In this document: piece after piece, positions 10,011 through 18,423 of the stretch
How the letters are laid out: each line of letters begins with the position of its first letter
Numbering within the stretch: the stretch's first letter is position 1
Assembly (NCBI RefSeq): GCF_008710095.1
Contig: NZ_VYKJ01000011.1
Location: 62,001-126,000 of the forward strand
DNA: 64,000 bases
Reading direction: 5' to 3'
Source: Affinibrenneria salicis
GTDB lineage: Bacteria > Pseudomonadota > Gammaproteobacteria > Enterobacterales > Enterobacteriaceae
The notes under the pieces: generated by a model
The model's database searches: none
The model's input: only the letters and a program-made list of their open reading frames with translations
What the model was told of the DNA's origin: nothing
Translations under genes and position numbers: made by a program

Positions 10011-10029
10011 TACTAAGTATTACTTAGTA
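10011..10029. promoter_or_regulatory. Perfect palindromic operator (XRE / Nlp divergent region)
   Basis: TACTAAGTATTACTTAGTA has two perfect 9-bp arms around one central base. It lies between the divergent XRE copy 2 and the Nlp-like gene. A related site precedes XRE copy 1, so the XRE proteins are the probable binders. Confidence 0.75.
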
Positions 10030-10073
10030 TTGATATTGAAAAATTATTCTGTCTCTACGAGCAAGGAGGAAGC

Positions 10074-10337
10074 ATGACTAACAAAATTGATATGCATCCG
10101 GCAGACATAATTGCCTCGTTACACAAGAAAAAGATAACGATGGCAGCGGTATCCCGGCAGGCAGGATTAAGCTCTTCAACGCTGGCGAACGTGCTTACCC
10201 GCCCTTGGCCGAAAGGCGAATTTCTGATCGCGGAGGCATTAGGTATTCATCCTTCGGAGATCTGGCCGAGCCGCTACTTCGATGAAAAAGGCAACCTGAT
10301 TGAACGCCACAAGCAGATCAGAAAAAAATCCGCCTGA
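10074..10337 (+). CDS. Nlp/Ner-like (SfsB family) HTH regulator
   Basis: The 87-residue protein matches the Ner/Nlp winged-helix-free HTH family: MHPADIIASLHKKKITMAAVSRQAGLSSSTLANVLTRPWPKGEFLIAEALGIHPSEIWPSRYFDEKGNLI. Members in phage Mu (Ner) are early-gene repressors; chromosomal Nlp/SfsB affects sugar metabolism genes. A strong AAGGAGG lies 6 nt before the ATG. It is divergent from XRE copy 2 across the palindromic operator, forming a phage-like repressor pair. It is the last clear gene before the long non-coding stretch. Confidence 0.88.
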   Translation: MTNKIDMHPADIIASLHKKKITMAAVSRQAGLSSSTLANVLTRPWPKGEFLIAEALGIHPSEIWPSRYFDEKGNLIERHKQIRKKSA

Positions 10338-11595
10338 CTTCCCCCATTTTCGCCCGACTTGCAGACGGATCGTGTTTTCCCCCACTAGAAAACGACGATC
10401 TGACGTTCAACCCCGTCAGCATGCGGTTTTTGGTCATTCTCCCCACCTGACTCCGCTATATACGTGGATAGTGGGGGAACCCGGTTTTTTTGGGCCGGGT
10501 TCCCCCACCAGTACCACATTGATAACACTTAATTCCCCACCTCTGCGCGAATCTGATCTTTTCCCCTGGCTGGCGGGGTTGCCTGAAGAACGTGAACTGA
10601 TGAGCCAGCCAGAGGAAAGAGCCTACGCCGTTCTACCGTAGACTTGCTGCACATACTGCCCGCACCCGTCTCAATGCCCTAAATCCATCGATACCAGCGA
10701 GCTGGCTTCCCGGTTACTGAAACCGGGTATGGCTGCCGTCGGCCTGTCGGGCCAGCGTCTGCAATCTCACGGCTTAATCGTGACATATGCTATCCCCCCA
10801 TCCTCAATAACCTCTGTTCTCCGGCGCACGGCAATTCACGGCACGGATTTATCGTGCCGCACTGAACAATACCTGTGCGCCGGAGCGGCAGCGGTTGAGG
10901 TATGACGGGGATATCGGTTATGCACTCGGTGCAGCCGCCTGCATTAGCAGGGTAATCCCCTCAGGCTGAAAGCCTGCCTCAGGTATCGGTTCAGTCCTCC
11001 TCTGATAAGTGGGTTGATGAGAATTGACGCAGAAAATGTGCGTCAGATGACAGGTCGCGCTGGACAGCGCTGTAGCGTAAGGGCTGTCGCAGAGTTTGTT
11101 CGCGGCGTCACTTGCAACGGCTTTGCGCCGTATGAAGTGACGCCGCTGTCTCATGGATGCATTCGCTGAGGCAGCAAAAGGGCAGATGGCTGCGCCAGCT
11201 ATAGGTGTGGTACGCATCAGTGAGTGTGCGAACAACGGCAGAACAGTTGCTTCACGAAAAATAAACAGGATGCAGCCCTAAGGCGTTGGGATAAGGTAGC
11301 TACCATCGCCGCAGCGATCACCCGCAAAGCGGTAGCGGGGCGGGTTGGGAGTTGACCACACAGGTTGGGCCTGAGCGTTGCCTTGAAGGTCGTGGCAACA
11401 TGGGAGTGCTGCTTGCAGCACCGGTGTAACACTGACAATTTACTGCGCCAAAATCCGTATATCAAGCGGCTAACGCGCTGCGCTTGTTGGCTCCTGAACG
11501 GATTTCCATTCCATAGAAATCCGTTCAGGAGCGAGGGAGTCCACACCCGATAAGATAAAAAATTAGTCCTCACCGTTAATTGAAACAGTATGGTC
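10338..11595. other. Long non-coding stretch with large stem-loops
   Basis: About 1.26 kb holds no convincing gene; the frames are short or lack coding character. Three strong inverted repeats stand out. At 10819-10885 an 11-bp outer stem (CTCCGGCGCAC) encloses an inner 7-bp stem at 10839-10859. At 11102-11146 a 12-bp stem (GCGGCGTCACTT) encloses a 5-bp stem. At 11490-11532 a 17-bp perfect stem has a 9-nt loop. The last may terminate transcription of the convergent PIN gene. The rest could be a structured RNA, a replication or transfer site, or decayed DNA. Confidence 0.6.
11490..11532. repeat. 17-bp perfect inverted repeat
   Basis: Arms starting GCTCCTGAACGGATTTC flank the loop CATTCCATA. 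It lies about 65 bp downstream of the PIN-domain gene stop. There is no adjacent T-run, so a simple intrinsic terminator is not certain. Confidence 0.8.
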
Positions 11596-13752
11596 TTAGT
11601 TAAGATTTTTTATCAATTCTGCGATCTCATCTTTAAAAGAAACTATACTAACAACAAGTGGGGCTATGATCTTTGAGACCAATTTTTTTGATATTCTTAT
11701 CGGTAACCATTTATTTAAGCTTGGTATCTTTTCCAAATGTACATTTGCTAAAACAGAAAAAAATATAAAAATAAAATAACTTAAAATACCAGCAACTATT
11801 AATTCCAAAACACCGTCTAAATGATATTTATCTTTAATTTCAGGAATTAATAATTTATAAGAACAGATGATGATCATCAAGGGTAAAAAGAAATATAAAA
11901 AAACAAAAAAGATTTTTTGTTTTCTTTCCTTTGATGCTATCATTTTATCCGTTTCAAACGCTTCAATTTGTGATTTTAAAGACTCTATTTCACTATTCTT
12001 TCTATTTATTTCTAATTGCCTATCGTTAATAACCATATCTTTTTCAGTTACAACAGCATTAGCTTTCTCAACCTCAGACATCCTAGAATCCAATTCACTT
12101 TTATACTTAGTCGCCTTCTCTGCAAACTCTGATTCTATAATTTCAATTATGAGATCATTTTCATGGTCAGAATCACTAATTCTTTGTTTTAATGCCTTAT
12201 CTGCCAACATAGAGCTTAGAATATCTATATCTATATCATCAATATTCTTATATGTTGACAAAGCTTGAATTAATTCAATAGTTAATTTCTCATCTTTTTC
12301 ATCAAATTGACCAAAAAGAAGGGGTAGTCGCATTGTTTCAAGGATTCCTGACTCAAGAATTTCATCTCTAGGAATCCAAAATTGAAGTAATTGAACTAAA
12401 TTAGTTGGATGTAATACGACGGGCAGATCAGATTTTTTGGTTCTTCTTTTAACTTGATCAAATGAAATCATTGACCAATCAATAGTCACGCCCCAATAAT
12501 TTTCGTCCAAAGCTGATTCTGCATGATCAGTTCGATGATCTTTTATTATATACCAAAATATTAAATCATGCTCAATTGCCTCATATCTTTTCCTTTTATT
12601 TTCAGGCTTTTTCTCTTCTTTTTCCCATAACGTAACTTGATCATTGACTACTCTCTCATCTGTTGGATACTGAATAGTAGGCCATTCTAAGATCTTTATC
12701 CCTTTACTACTAAGATTCTTAAGTAAACCATCTGTATAAGGTAAAAAGTATGCATCTAGAGATAATTCTCCTGAGCTTTTAGCACACTTTGCAAAATATT
12801 TTGCAGCAATACTACTCCTCAAACCAGACTTAACCGCTGCTTTTGCAATGTGCGGACTATATCTATATCTTTTAAGATTATTAAATTCATAGGATACTAC
12901 TTTTCTAATTTCTTCAAGGGTGGTAGGCAAAATATAGTAATTTATCTTTACACATCCAACCTTTTCAGAAAGACTCAGTAACGAGGTTGCAGATTCATCA
13001 GCGGGATTTTCATGCAATCCAAGAATGGAGAATACAAAATTAGTATCCAAAACAATTTTGACATCTTTATTTTTTCTTGTCTTTTCAAGAATCTTGATAG
13101 TATCTTTTTTTAGCTGTGTTGCTTCAACAAAAAAATGAGCATTTAAGAGACGAAGAATATAACTTCGGGTACAATCTATACTTGGATTAAAAAAACCGCT
13201 TAATACTTTTACCAGTTTATGATGAATATCTGAATCATACTTATTAAGGAATCCATCTAACCAATCATGGTATTTATGCAGCCGACCATCTTTTAGAAAA
13301 GTGTATGTATTTGCACCAATCTTTCTTATTGATTTTACTAATTCTTCCTTGAAGTTATTCCAATACACTTCCGGTTCATCTGTTTCAATTTGTTCTAAAA
13401 GCAAATTTTTGAATAAGCTTTCAACCTTAACATCCTCCTCTATAGATAACTTATTTCGATTATTTAAATCCTGTCTTTGAGACTCTGTTAAATAAAATTT
13501 ATTATCTGACTTTAATATTTTTCCACTTGAGAGAAGGTACTCTATTTGAGAAGATACATTTTCAACAGGTATTGACAAATTTAATTCTTTAGATATTTTA
13601 TCATGCAAATCTAATAATGTTGTTTTTTCATCACATTCCCAAAGGAATCCCAAGATAACTTGCGAAGTAGCTTTTTTCCACCAACCACTTTTATTTAACT
13701 CAACGTAATTAATTAAAGATATGAGCTCATTAGACAACGGTTTTGTTACCAT
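11596..13752 (-). CDS. Putative PIN-domain ribonuclease with coiled coil and two membrane segments
   Basis: I do not recognise this 718-residue protein as a named family. Visible parts, in order: a winged-helix-like N-terminus (residues ~29-90), a PIN-like nuclease core with an apparently complete acidic set (LDTN D236, E280 in TTLEEIRK, D396 in EHDLIFWY, D425 in TIDWSM), a charged coiled coil (~536-610) and two hydrophobic segments (~613-634, ~649-671). The ATG at 13752 has AGGGGGAAAGGG before it; ATGs at 13788 and 13989 are open alternatives. It is strikingly AT-rich against its neighbours, a sign of transfer. A membrane-tethered RNase acting as a defence or toxin effector is my inference. 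Confidence 0.75.
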   Translation of the reverse strand: MVTKPLSNELISLINYVELNKSGWWKKATSQVILGFLWECDEKTTLLDLHDKISKELNLSIPVENVSSQIEYLLSSGKILKSDNKFYLTESQRQDLNNRNKLSIEEDVKVESLFKNLLLEQIETDEPEVYWNNFKEELVKSIRKIGANTYTFLKDGRLHKYHDWLDGFLNKYDSDIHHKLVKVLSGFFNPSIDCTRSYILRLLNAHFFVEATQLKKDTIKILEKTRKNKDVKIVLDTNFVFSILGLHENPADESATSLLSLSEKVGCVKINYYILPTTLEEIRKVVSYEFNNLKRYRYSPHIAKAAVKSGLRSSIAAKYFAKCAKSSGELSLDAYFLPYTDGLLKNLSSKGIKILEWPTIQYPTDERVVNDQVTLWEKEEKKPENKRKRYEAIEHDLIFWYIIKDHRTDHAESALDENYWGVTIDWSMISFDQVKRRTKKSDLPVVLHPTNLVQLLQFWIPRDEILESGILETMRLPLLFGQFDEKDEKLTIELIQALSTYKNIDDIDIDILSSMLADKALKQRISDSDHENDLIIEIIESEFAEKATKYKSELDSRMSEVEKANAVVTEKDMVINDRQLEINRKNSEIESLKSQIEAFETDKMIASKERKQKIFFVFLYFFLPLMIIICSYKLLIPEIKDKYHLDGVLELIVAGILSYFIFIFFSVLANVHLEKIPSLNKWLPIRISKKLVSKIIAPLVVSIVSFKDEIAELIKNLN

Positions 13753-14182
13753 CCCTTTCCCCCTGTCAATAACATTTTCGTTTACCATTAAAAAATCTCT
13801 ACAAGTAACTAAAAAATAAATTTTTCTATAAAAAAAACAATCAGGTATGAATCCACATTCATAACATGATAATGAACGTCGCAATATCCGAAATCCCAAC
13901 AACAGGGTGCTTAACGTATGTAGATACCTCATCCTCATATAAAGACTATATATTGATAAATTAATTGAGATTGCTAGGTAGTGTTCCACAATTTCGCTAA
14001 TTGGCAGCAGAAAAATACAAAAATTTGTTCTTTTTTTGAACTAACTTCGTACGCTTTTACTATCAATTCTCGACAGAGATTACTCAATGCCAAGCAATTG
14101 AGGGGTACACCTAGCATTGGAAAAAAATTTCGAAAAAAACACATTCAACCTAAGGTTGCTGAATCACGAACGTAAAATATTA

Positions 14183-14203
14183 GGGTAGTACACCGGGTAG
14201 TAA
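14183..14203 (+). repeat. Extra pair of GGGTAGTA(C/A) sites near the right island end
   Basis: GGGTAGTAC at 14183 and GGGTAGTAA at 14195 repeat with the same 12-bp phase as the pair inside each 223-bp repeat. They look like additional recombinase arm sites or the remains of a third repeat copy. Confidence 0.55.
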
Positions 14204-14280
14204 ACTTCCATTAGCATGTTAAAAATAATTTTAACACATTAATTTTTAATACTTTTATTTCATATTCAACAAACAGATCC

Positions 14281-14503
14281 AATTTCCACCCTGTTCCACC
14301 GACTGCCACAACGCCCTGTTTTCAGGGCGTTTTTATTGCCATCAACGTCTACTGCGTACTACCCAAATCCACCGGAATCCACTGCCAAGTGGGTAGTACA
14401 TTGGGTAGTACCCTCTCTTTACAAGCCAAAATGTTCGTTTTATAACCTATGTACTACCCACTTTTTCGCGCAGGCCACGATTGACGGGCGCTGGCGGGAT
14501 ACC
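14281..14503 (+). repeat. Right island-flanking direct repeat (attR-like)
   Basis: This is the 223-bp partner of 7805-8027, the same length with scattered substitutions. It includes a second copy of the yicC-type terminator and the four GGGTAGTAC sites (14356, 14391, 14403 and 14451). It marks the right boundary of a 6.7-kb element. Its reading frame begins like the upstream extension of the integrase frame, then leaves it. Confidence 0.85.
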
Positions 14504-14514
14504 GGCATGCAGTA

Positions 14515-14865
14515 CTGGCCGGGTATAGCCAGCCCCCCTCCCGCAGAATCATGCGCTGTATCAGCGCTGCCGCCTGCTCGCCACTTTCCGCTTCATGCAC
14601 TTCATATCCCACGATTTTACGACTGAAGATATCTTCCCACCAGATACAGGTAAAACCAGCGCCCCTTCACTGTTGACGGCATCCACGGAATGTCTCGCGT
14701 CTACACCTGATTCGGCTCCGGTCGCGGCTGGCCGGGCTTTTTCTCCCGTCCACTGGCGGCCCCGGCGATGCATTTCGCCATACCGCCGCAGTACCGGGTA
14801 AAACGATGACTCGCCCGGCAGAGACACGCCGTCATCCGCCAGACGCGGAACAATCAGCCAACGGT
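14515..14865 (-). pseudogene. IS3-family transposase (OrfB) fragment
   Basis: On the minus strand the translation reads LIVPRLADDGVSLPGESSFYPVLRR, typical of the region before the IS3-family integrase core, and after at least one frameshift VEDIFSRKIVGYEVHEAESGEQ-like sequence, typical of the DDE core. Both ends and the first catalytic regions are missing. It abuts the right island repeat, so it is either debris captured at the insertion hot spot or cut by the island. Confidence 0.7.
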
Positions 14866-15122
14866 GATTTTGTCATACAACCATCCATCGATAACCATGA
14901 CCAGTCGATGGCTTTCAGTTGCTCGCAGGCTATCAATCCGTTCTGCCAGAGCCGTTCCCTCCTGCATCACGCCACTCCTGAAAGCGGCGGAGGGCAGAGC
15001 TCAATGAACATCTTTCGGTGCCATTAGGCGCATTTCACTGGCAACCCGTTCTGAGCGCAAAGAAAATGATGTCCATTGCGGCGCGATTAGCAACGCGTTT
15101 ACGCTGCGTACCCGGCAGGTGA

Positions 15123-15291
15123 CTAAATAGCTTCGCATAATAGCACTACACGTGCCCTGCAGGTTGCAGTGACAATGCTATTATAATTAAATCATAATCA
15201 GCTGTTTTTAATGATTATTTTAATGCTCTTATCATCAGTTACGCGCTGTGGCATGGTCAAAAGTGAAGCCGCAATGCGCGAAGCTATTTAG
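15123..15291. mobile_element. MITE-like element, copy A (169 bp)
   Basis: The element is bounded by perfect 14-bp terminal inverted repeats CTAAATAGCTTCGC / GCGAAGCTATTTAG and shares most of its sequence with copy B at 48898-49065. It is AT-rich and has no coding capacity. No transposase with such ends is in the window, so the mobilising enzyme is unknown. Confidence 0.8.
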
Positions 15292-15364
15292 CTTTTCGCT
15301 CCAGGAAAAGAAAAAGCCATATCCGCTTATTAATTTAAACAGGGATACGGCCTTATTATCCGGC

Positions 15365-16792
15365 TTAGTAATAACCGAGTAGTTTCCACCATACCAGGCC
15401 GACGGCAAAAATCAGGAGGACGTTGACGGTGACAATTAAAAAATTAATTTTATAGAAACGTGCGCGTTCAAAATATCCCTGAGCAAAATAAATCGGCCCC
15501 GGACCTCCGCCGTATTCCGTCGTACTCCACATCAGGTTGCTAAAAATACCGAAGCAGATGGCCACCATCATCGGCGGAGCGCCCGCGGCGATTGCCGTCG
15601 CGGCAAAGGGAACATACAGCGCCGCAACATGCCCGGAGGCGGTGGCAAAGAGGTAATGCACATAAATATACAAAACCCCCAATAACACAAACGTTTGTAT
15701 CGCACCAAAGCCATGAACAGAGCTGCCTAATATCGCAGCCATCCATTTAATGAAGCCCAGATCGGAGAGCCCGCCGGCCAGACTGATAATCACACTAAAC
15801 CAGATGACGGTATCCCAGGCCGCATGATCGTTAAGCAATGCTTTCCAGTCAACGGCGCGAACCGCAAATAGATAGGCCGCAAGCCCCAGCCCAACCGATG
15901 TGGCGGACAACCCGGTTATCAGGCTGGTTCCCCATCCAATCAGCGCGAGAATAAAACCGAACGCGACCTTTTTTTCCACCCGCGTCATGGCTCCCAGCGT
16001 TTCCAGCGAACGCCGCCCCATTTCTTTCGCTTCGGGCGTGCGTTTTAACTCAGGGTTGAGAATCTTATACAGCAGCAGCGGCATCAGACAAAAACACACC
16101 ATCGCGGGAACCACTGCGGCGATAAACCAACCTCCCCAGGTGATTTCCACATCCAAAGAGTTTTTTGCCAGACTGGTGACCAGCGGATTGGCCGCCATTC
16201 CGGTAAGGAAGATAGCGCCGGTAATCGGCGTAAACTGAAAGCAGACCATGGTGAGAAAATCACCAATCCTTTTCCCGGTTTCGCCCGGCGCCGAACCCAG
16301 CACGCCATTAATCGAACGAGCTATCGGGAAAATGATGCCGCCGGAACGTGCCGTTACCGAAGGCATGGCCGGCGCCATGATCAAATCGGATACCCCCAAT
16401 GAATAGGCGATACCGAGACTGCTGCCGCCGAATAACGACAGCATTTTATACGCGATCCGATTCCCCAGACCGGAAGTGACAAAACCGAGAGAAAGTACAT
16501 AGGCGCAAAATATCAACCACACGGTGCCGCTGGAAAAACCGGACAATGCTTTTGCTTCCGTTAGCGTATTGGTAAATATGGTCACGCACAGCGCAATTAG
16601 CATCACTGCGCCTGAGGGTAATGGCTGTGTCAGAATTGCCGCGATAGTCGCGGCAAAAATAGCAAACATGTGCCATGCCTGAGGCGTAAGACCTTCCGGG
16701 ACAGGAGACAGCCAGATTATTCCTCCGATGGCGACAGGAATAATCGCGGCAATGACCTTTTTCCCCGTAGACGATCCGGATGACATAATCAT
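15365..16792 (-). CDS. DASS-family anion/dicarboxylate transporter
   Basis: This 475-residue protein with about twelve hydrophobic segments belongs to the divalent anion:sodium symporter (CitT/TtdT/YbhI-like) family. Seen motifs include the N-terminal GLTPQAWHMFAIFAATIAAILTQPLP and the C-terminal ATASGHVAALY and STTEYGGGPGPIYFAQGY. Members exchange or import C4-dicarboxylates, tartrate or citrate. It follows a fumarase-superfamily lyase by 34 nt on the same strand, and a GntR regulator is divergent. A role in uptake of the lyase substrate, or in exchange against a C4 acid product, is inferred. Confidence 0.85.
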   Translation of the reverse strand: MIMSSGSSTGKKVIAAIIPVAIGGIIWLSPVPEGLTPQAWHMFAIFAATIAAILTQPLPSGAVMLIALCVTIFTNTLTEAKALSGFSSGTVWLIFCAYVLSLGFVTSGLGNRIAYKMLSLFGGSSLGIAYSLGVSDLIMAPAMPSVTARSGGIIFPIARSINGVLGSAPGETGKRIGDFLTMVCFQFTPITGAIFLTGMAANPLVTSLAKNSLDVEITWGGWFIAAVVPAMVCFCLMPLLLYKILNPELKRTPEAKEMGRRSLETLGAMTRVEKKVAFGFILALIGWGTSLITGLSATSVGLGLAAYLFAVRAVDWKALLNDHAAWDTVIWFSVIISLAGGLSDLGFIKWMAAILGSSVHGFGAIQTFVLLGVLYIYVHYLFATASGHVAALYVPFAATAIAAGAPPMMVAICFGIFSNLMWSTTEYGGGPGPIYFAQGYFERARFYKINFLIVTVNVLLIFAVGLVWWKLLGYY

Positions 16793-16826
16793 CTCCTCAA
16801 TCGTTAGGTAATTTGATTAGCGTGAA

Positions 16827-18179
16827 TTAATTCCGGCCGGCCGAGCTTTTTAATACCTGATCGACCATCACCGGCGCCATGCCGAGGTAATTGGCGGGAT
16901 TCGTCAGTTGTTCAATTAATTCAGGATCAAGACGGCTGGAAACGCCGGGCATCGCATTCAACACATCGGCAAGGCGGCCGCCTTTCTCATTCACAATCCG
17001 GCAGGCGTCGTAAACGATGTCGTGAGCATCCTGACGACCGATATACGGCGCCAGACCCATCATTACGGCTTCCGCAACAATCAGCCCTTTGGTCATATCA
17101 AGATTTCTGGCCATGGCCGTTTCATCCACGATCAGTCCGCTCAGCATAAATTTGGCCTGATGCAGCGCGCCGGCCGTCAGCACGAAACTTTCAGGGATGG
17201 CTATCCATTCCGCGTGCCACGGCCCGGTTGCGCGTTCCAAATCCTGTACCATGGCGTCCAGCATCAAACCCGCCTGTTGACGCACGCCCTTGGCGCAGGC
17301 CAGCATCAATTCGCTGGAGATAGGATTACGTTTTTGCGGCATGGTGCTACTGGCGCCGCGGCCTTTCACGAAAGGCTCATAGAGTTCGCCAAATTCGTTG
17401 GAAGCCATCAGCATCACGTCGTACCCAATCTTACCCAGCGAACCGGTGATCAACGCCAGTAAATTGACCGCTTCGGCAAACCCATCGCGCGCCACGTGCC
17501 AGGTTGAAACCGGCACGCCGAGACCGAGTTCCTGCATCATGGCTTTTTGCACCTCCAGCCCTTTATCGCCCAGAGAGGCCAGCGTGCCGGCGGCGCCGGC
17601 AAACTCGCCGACCAGAATACGCGGACTGGCTTGCTGAAGGCGCGCTTCGTGGCGATCGAAAATATCGAGCCAAATCGCGGCCTTGTAGCCGAATGTCACC
17701 GGCAACGCCTGCTGCAAATGGGTACGACCCGCCATCGGCGTATTGCGGTAACGTTGCGCCAGATCGGCCAGCGTGCCGCGCAGCGTTTTGATATCCGCTT
17801 TGATGAGTTCAAAAGCGTCGCGGATTTGCAACACCACGGCGGTATCCATAATGTCCTGGGTGGTTGCGCCCCAATGGACATAACCGCCGGACTCTCCGGC
17901 TTGCTTAGCGATTTGATGCACCAGCGGGAGAATGGGATAACCGACGATTTCCGTTTCGTGACGAAGCAAATCGAAATCCAGCGCGTCGGCGTCGCATTTG
18001 GCGGCAATTTCCTGCGCGGCCGCGTCAGGAATAACGCCGCAGCGCGCCTGAGCTTTCGCCAGCGCGATTTCCACTTGCACGTATTTGCGGATCAGTTCGT
18101 GGTCGTCAAAAATAGCGCGCATTTCCGGTGTGCCGAAAGAATCACGAAATAAAATTGAATCAAGTACATTCGAGGCCAT
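16827..18179 (-). CDS. Fumarase/aspartase-superfamily lyase (PcaB / PurB-like)
   Basis: The 450-residue protein carries the superfamily signature GASSTMPQKRNPIS (near residue 277), HWGATTQDIMDT and AGRTHLQQALPVTFG, in the order seen in 3-carboxymuconate cycloisomerase and adenylosuccinate lyase. These enzymes eliminate fumarate or an equivalent from a C4-dicarboxylate conjugate, or cyclise carboxymuconate. No protocatechuate genes lie nearby, so a PcaB role is doubtful. Its partners are a dicarboxylate transporter and a GntR regulator, which suggests catabolism of an imported dicarboxylate or N-succinyl-type compound (inference). Purine synthesis is unlikely given this context. Confidence 0.82.
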   Translation of the reverse strand: MASNVLDSILFRDSFGTPEMRAIFDDHELIRKYVQVEIALAKAQARCGVIPDAAAQEIAAKCDADALDFDLLRHETEIVGYPILPLVHQIAKQAGESGGYVHWGATTQDIMDTAVVLQIRDAFELIKADIKTLRGTLADLAQRYRNTPMAGRTHLQQALPVTFGYKAAIWLDIFDRHEARLQQASPRILVGEFAGAAGTLASLGDKGLEVQKAMMQELGLGVPVSTWHVARDGFAEAVNLLALITGSLGKIGYDVMLMASNEFGELYEPFVKGRGASSTMPQKRNPISSELMLACAKGVRQQAGLMLDAMVQDLERATGPWHAEWIAIPESFVLTAGALHQAKFMLSGLIVDETAMARNLDMTKGLIVAEAVMMGLAPYIGRQDAHDIVYDACRIVNEKGGRLADVLNAMPGVSSRLDPELIEQLTNPANYLGMAPVMVDQVLKSSAGRN

Positions 18180-18308
18180 AAAAGAATCCTTGATACATCA
18201 TGAAGGGTGATAAAATGCGGCATGCCTTACGCCAGAACGCGGCTACAATCTGTTTAATGCCGTACGATGATGAGACATGCGCAGCCGGTTAAATGGCCGA
18301 ACAATATC

Positions 18309-18324
18309 AAATGTCCGTACATTT
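18309..18324. promoter_or_regulatory. GntR operator 1
   Basis: AAATGTCCGTACATTT is centred on ATGT-CCGT-ACAT. It recurs in inverted orientation at 18345-18360, in the gap between the lyase and the divergent GntR gene. Confidence 0.7.
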
Positions 18325-18344
18325 AACTTGTGCAGACAATGTAG

Positions 18345-18360
18345 AATGTACGGACATTTA
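18345..18360. promoter_or_regulatory. GntR operator 2
   Basis: AATGTACGGACATTTA contains the exact reverse complement of the 12-bp core of operator 1, with centres 35 bp apart. It lies 64 nt before the regulator start. Confidence 0.7.
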
Positions 18361-18423
18361 AGGGGAAGTTTTTTTCTATCCCTTTGTGATGGGGATCATC
18401 AATATTTATTGAAGCCGTTACCT

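Noticed and set aside
10300..10641. 113-codon plus-strand frame after the Nlp-like gene
   Set aside because: It overlaps the Nlp 3' end in another frame, lacks a ribosome site and shows no family resemblance.
10338..11595. Retron (msr-msd) hypothesis for the folded stretch
   Set aside because: No reverse transcriptase gene is present in the island, and the only large gene is PIN-like.
7805..14503. Complete P4-like satellite prophage
   Set aside because: Only the integrase and regulators resemble such elements; no primase/helicase, packaging or capsid-size genes were found.
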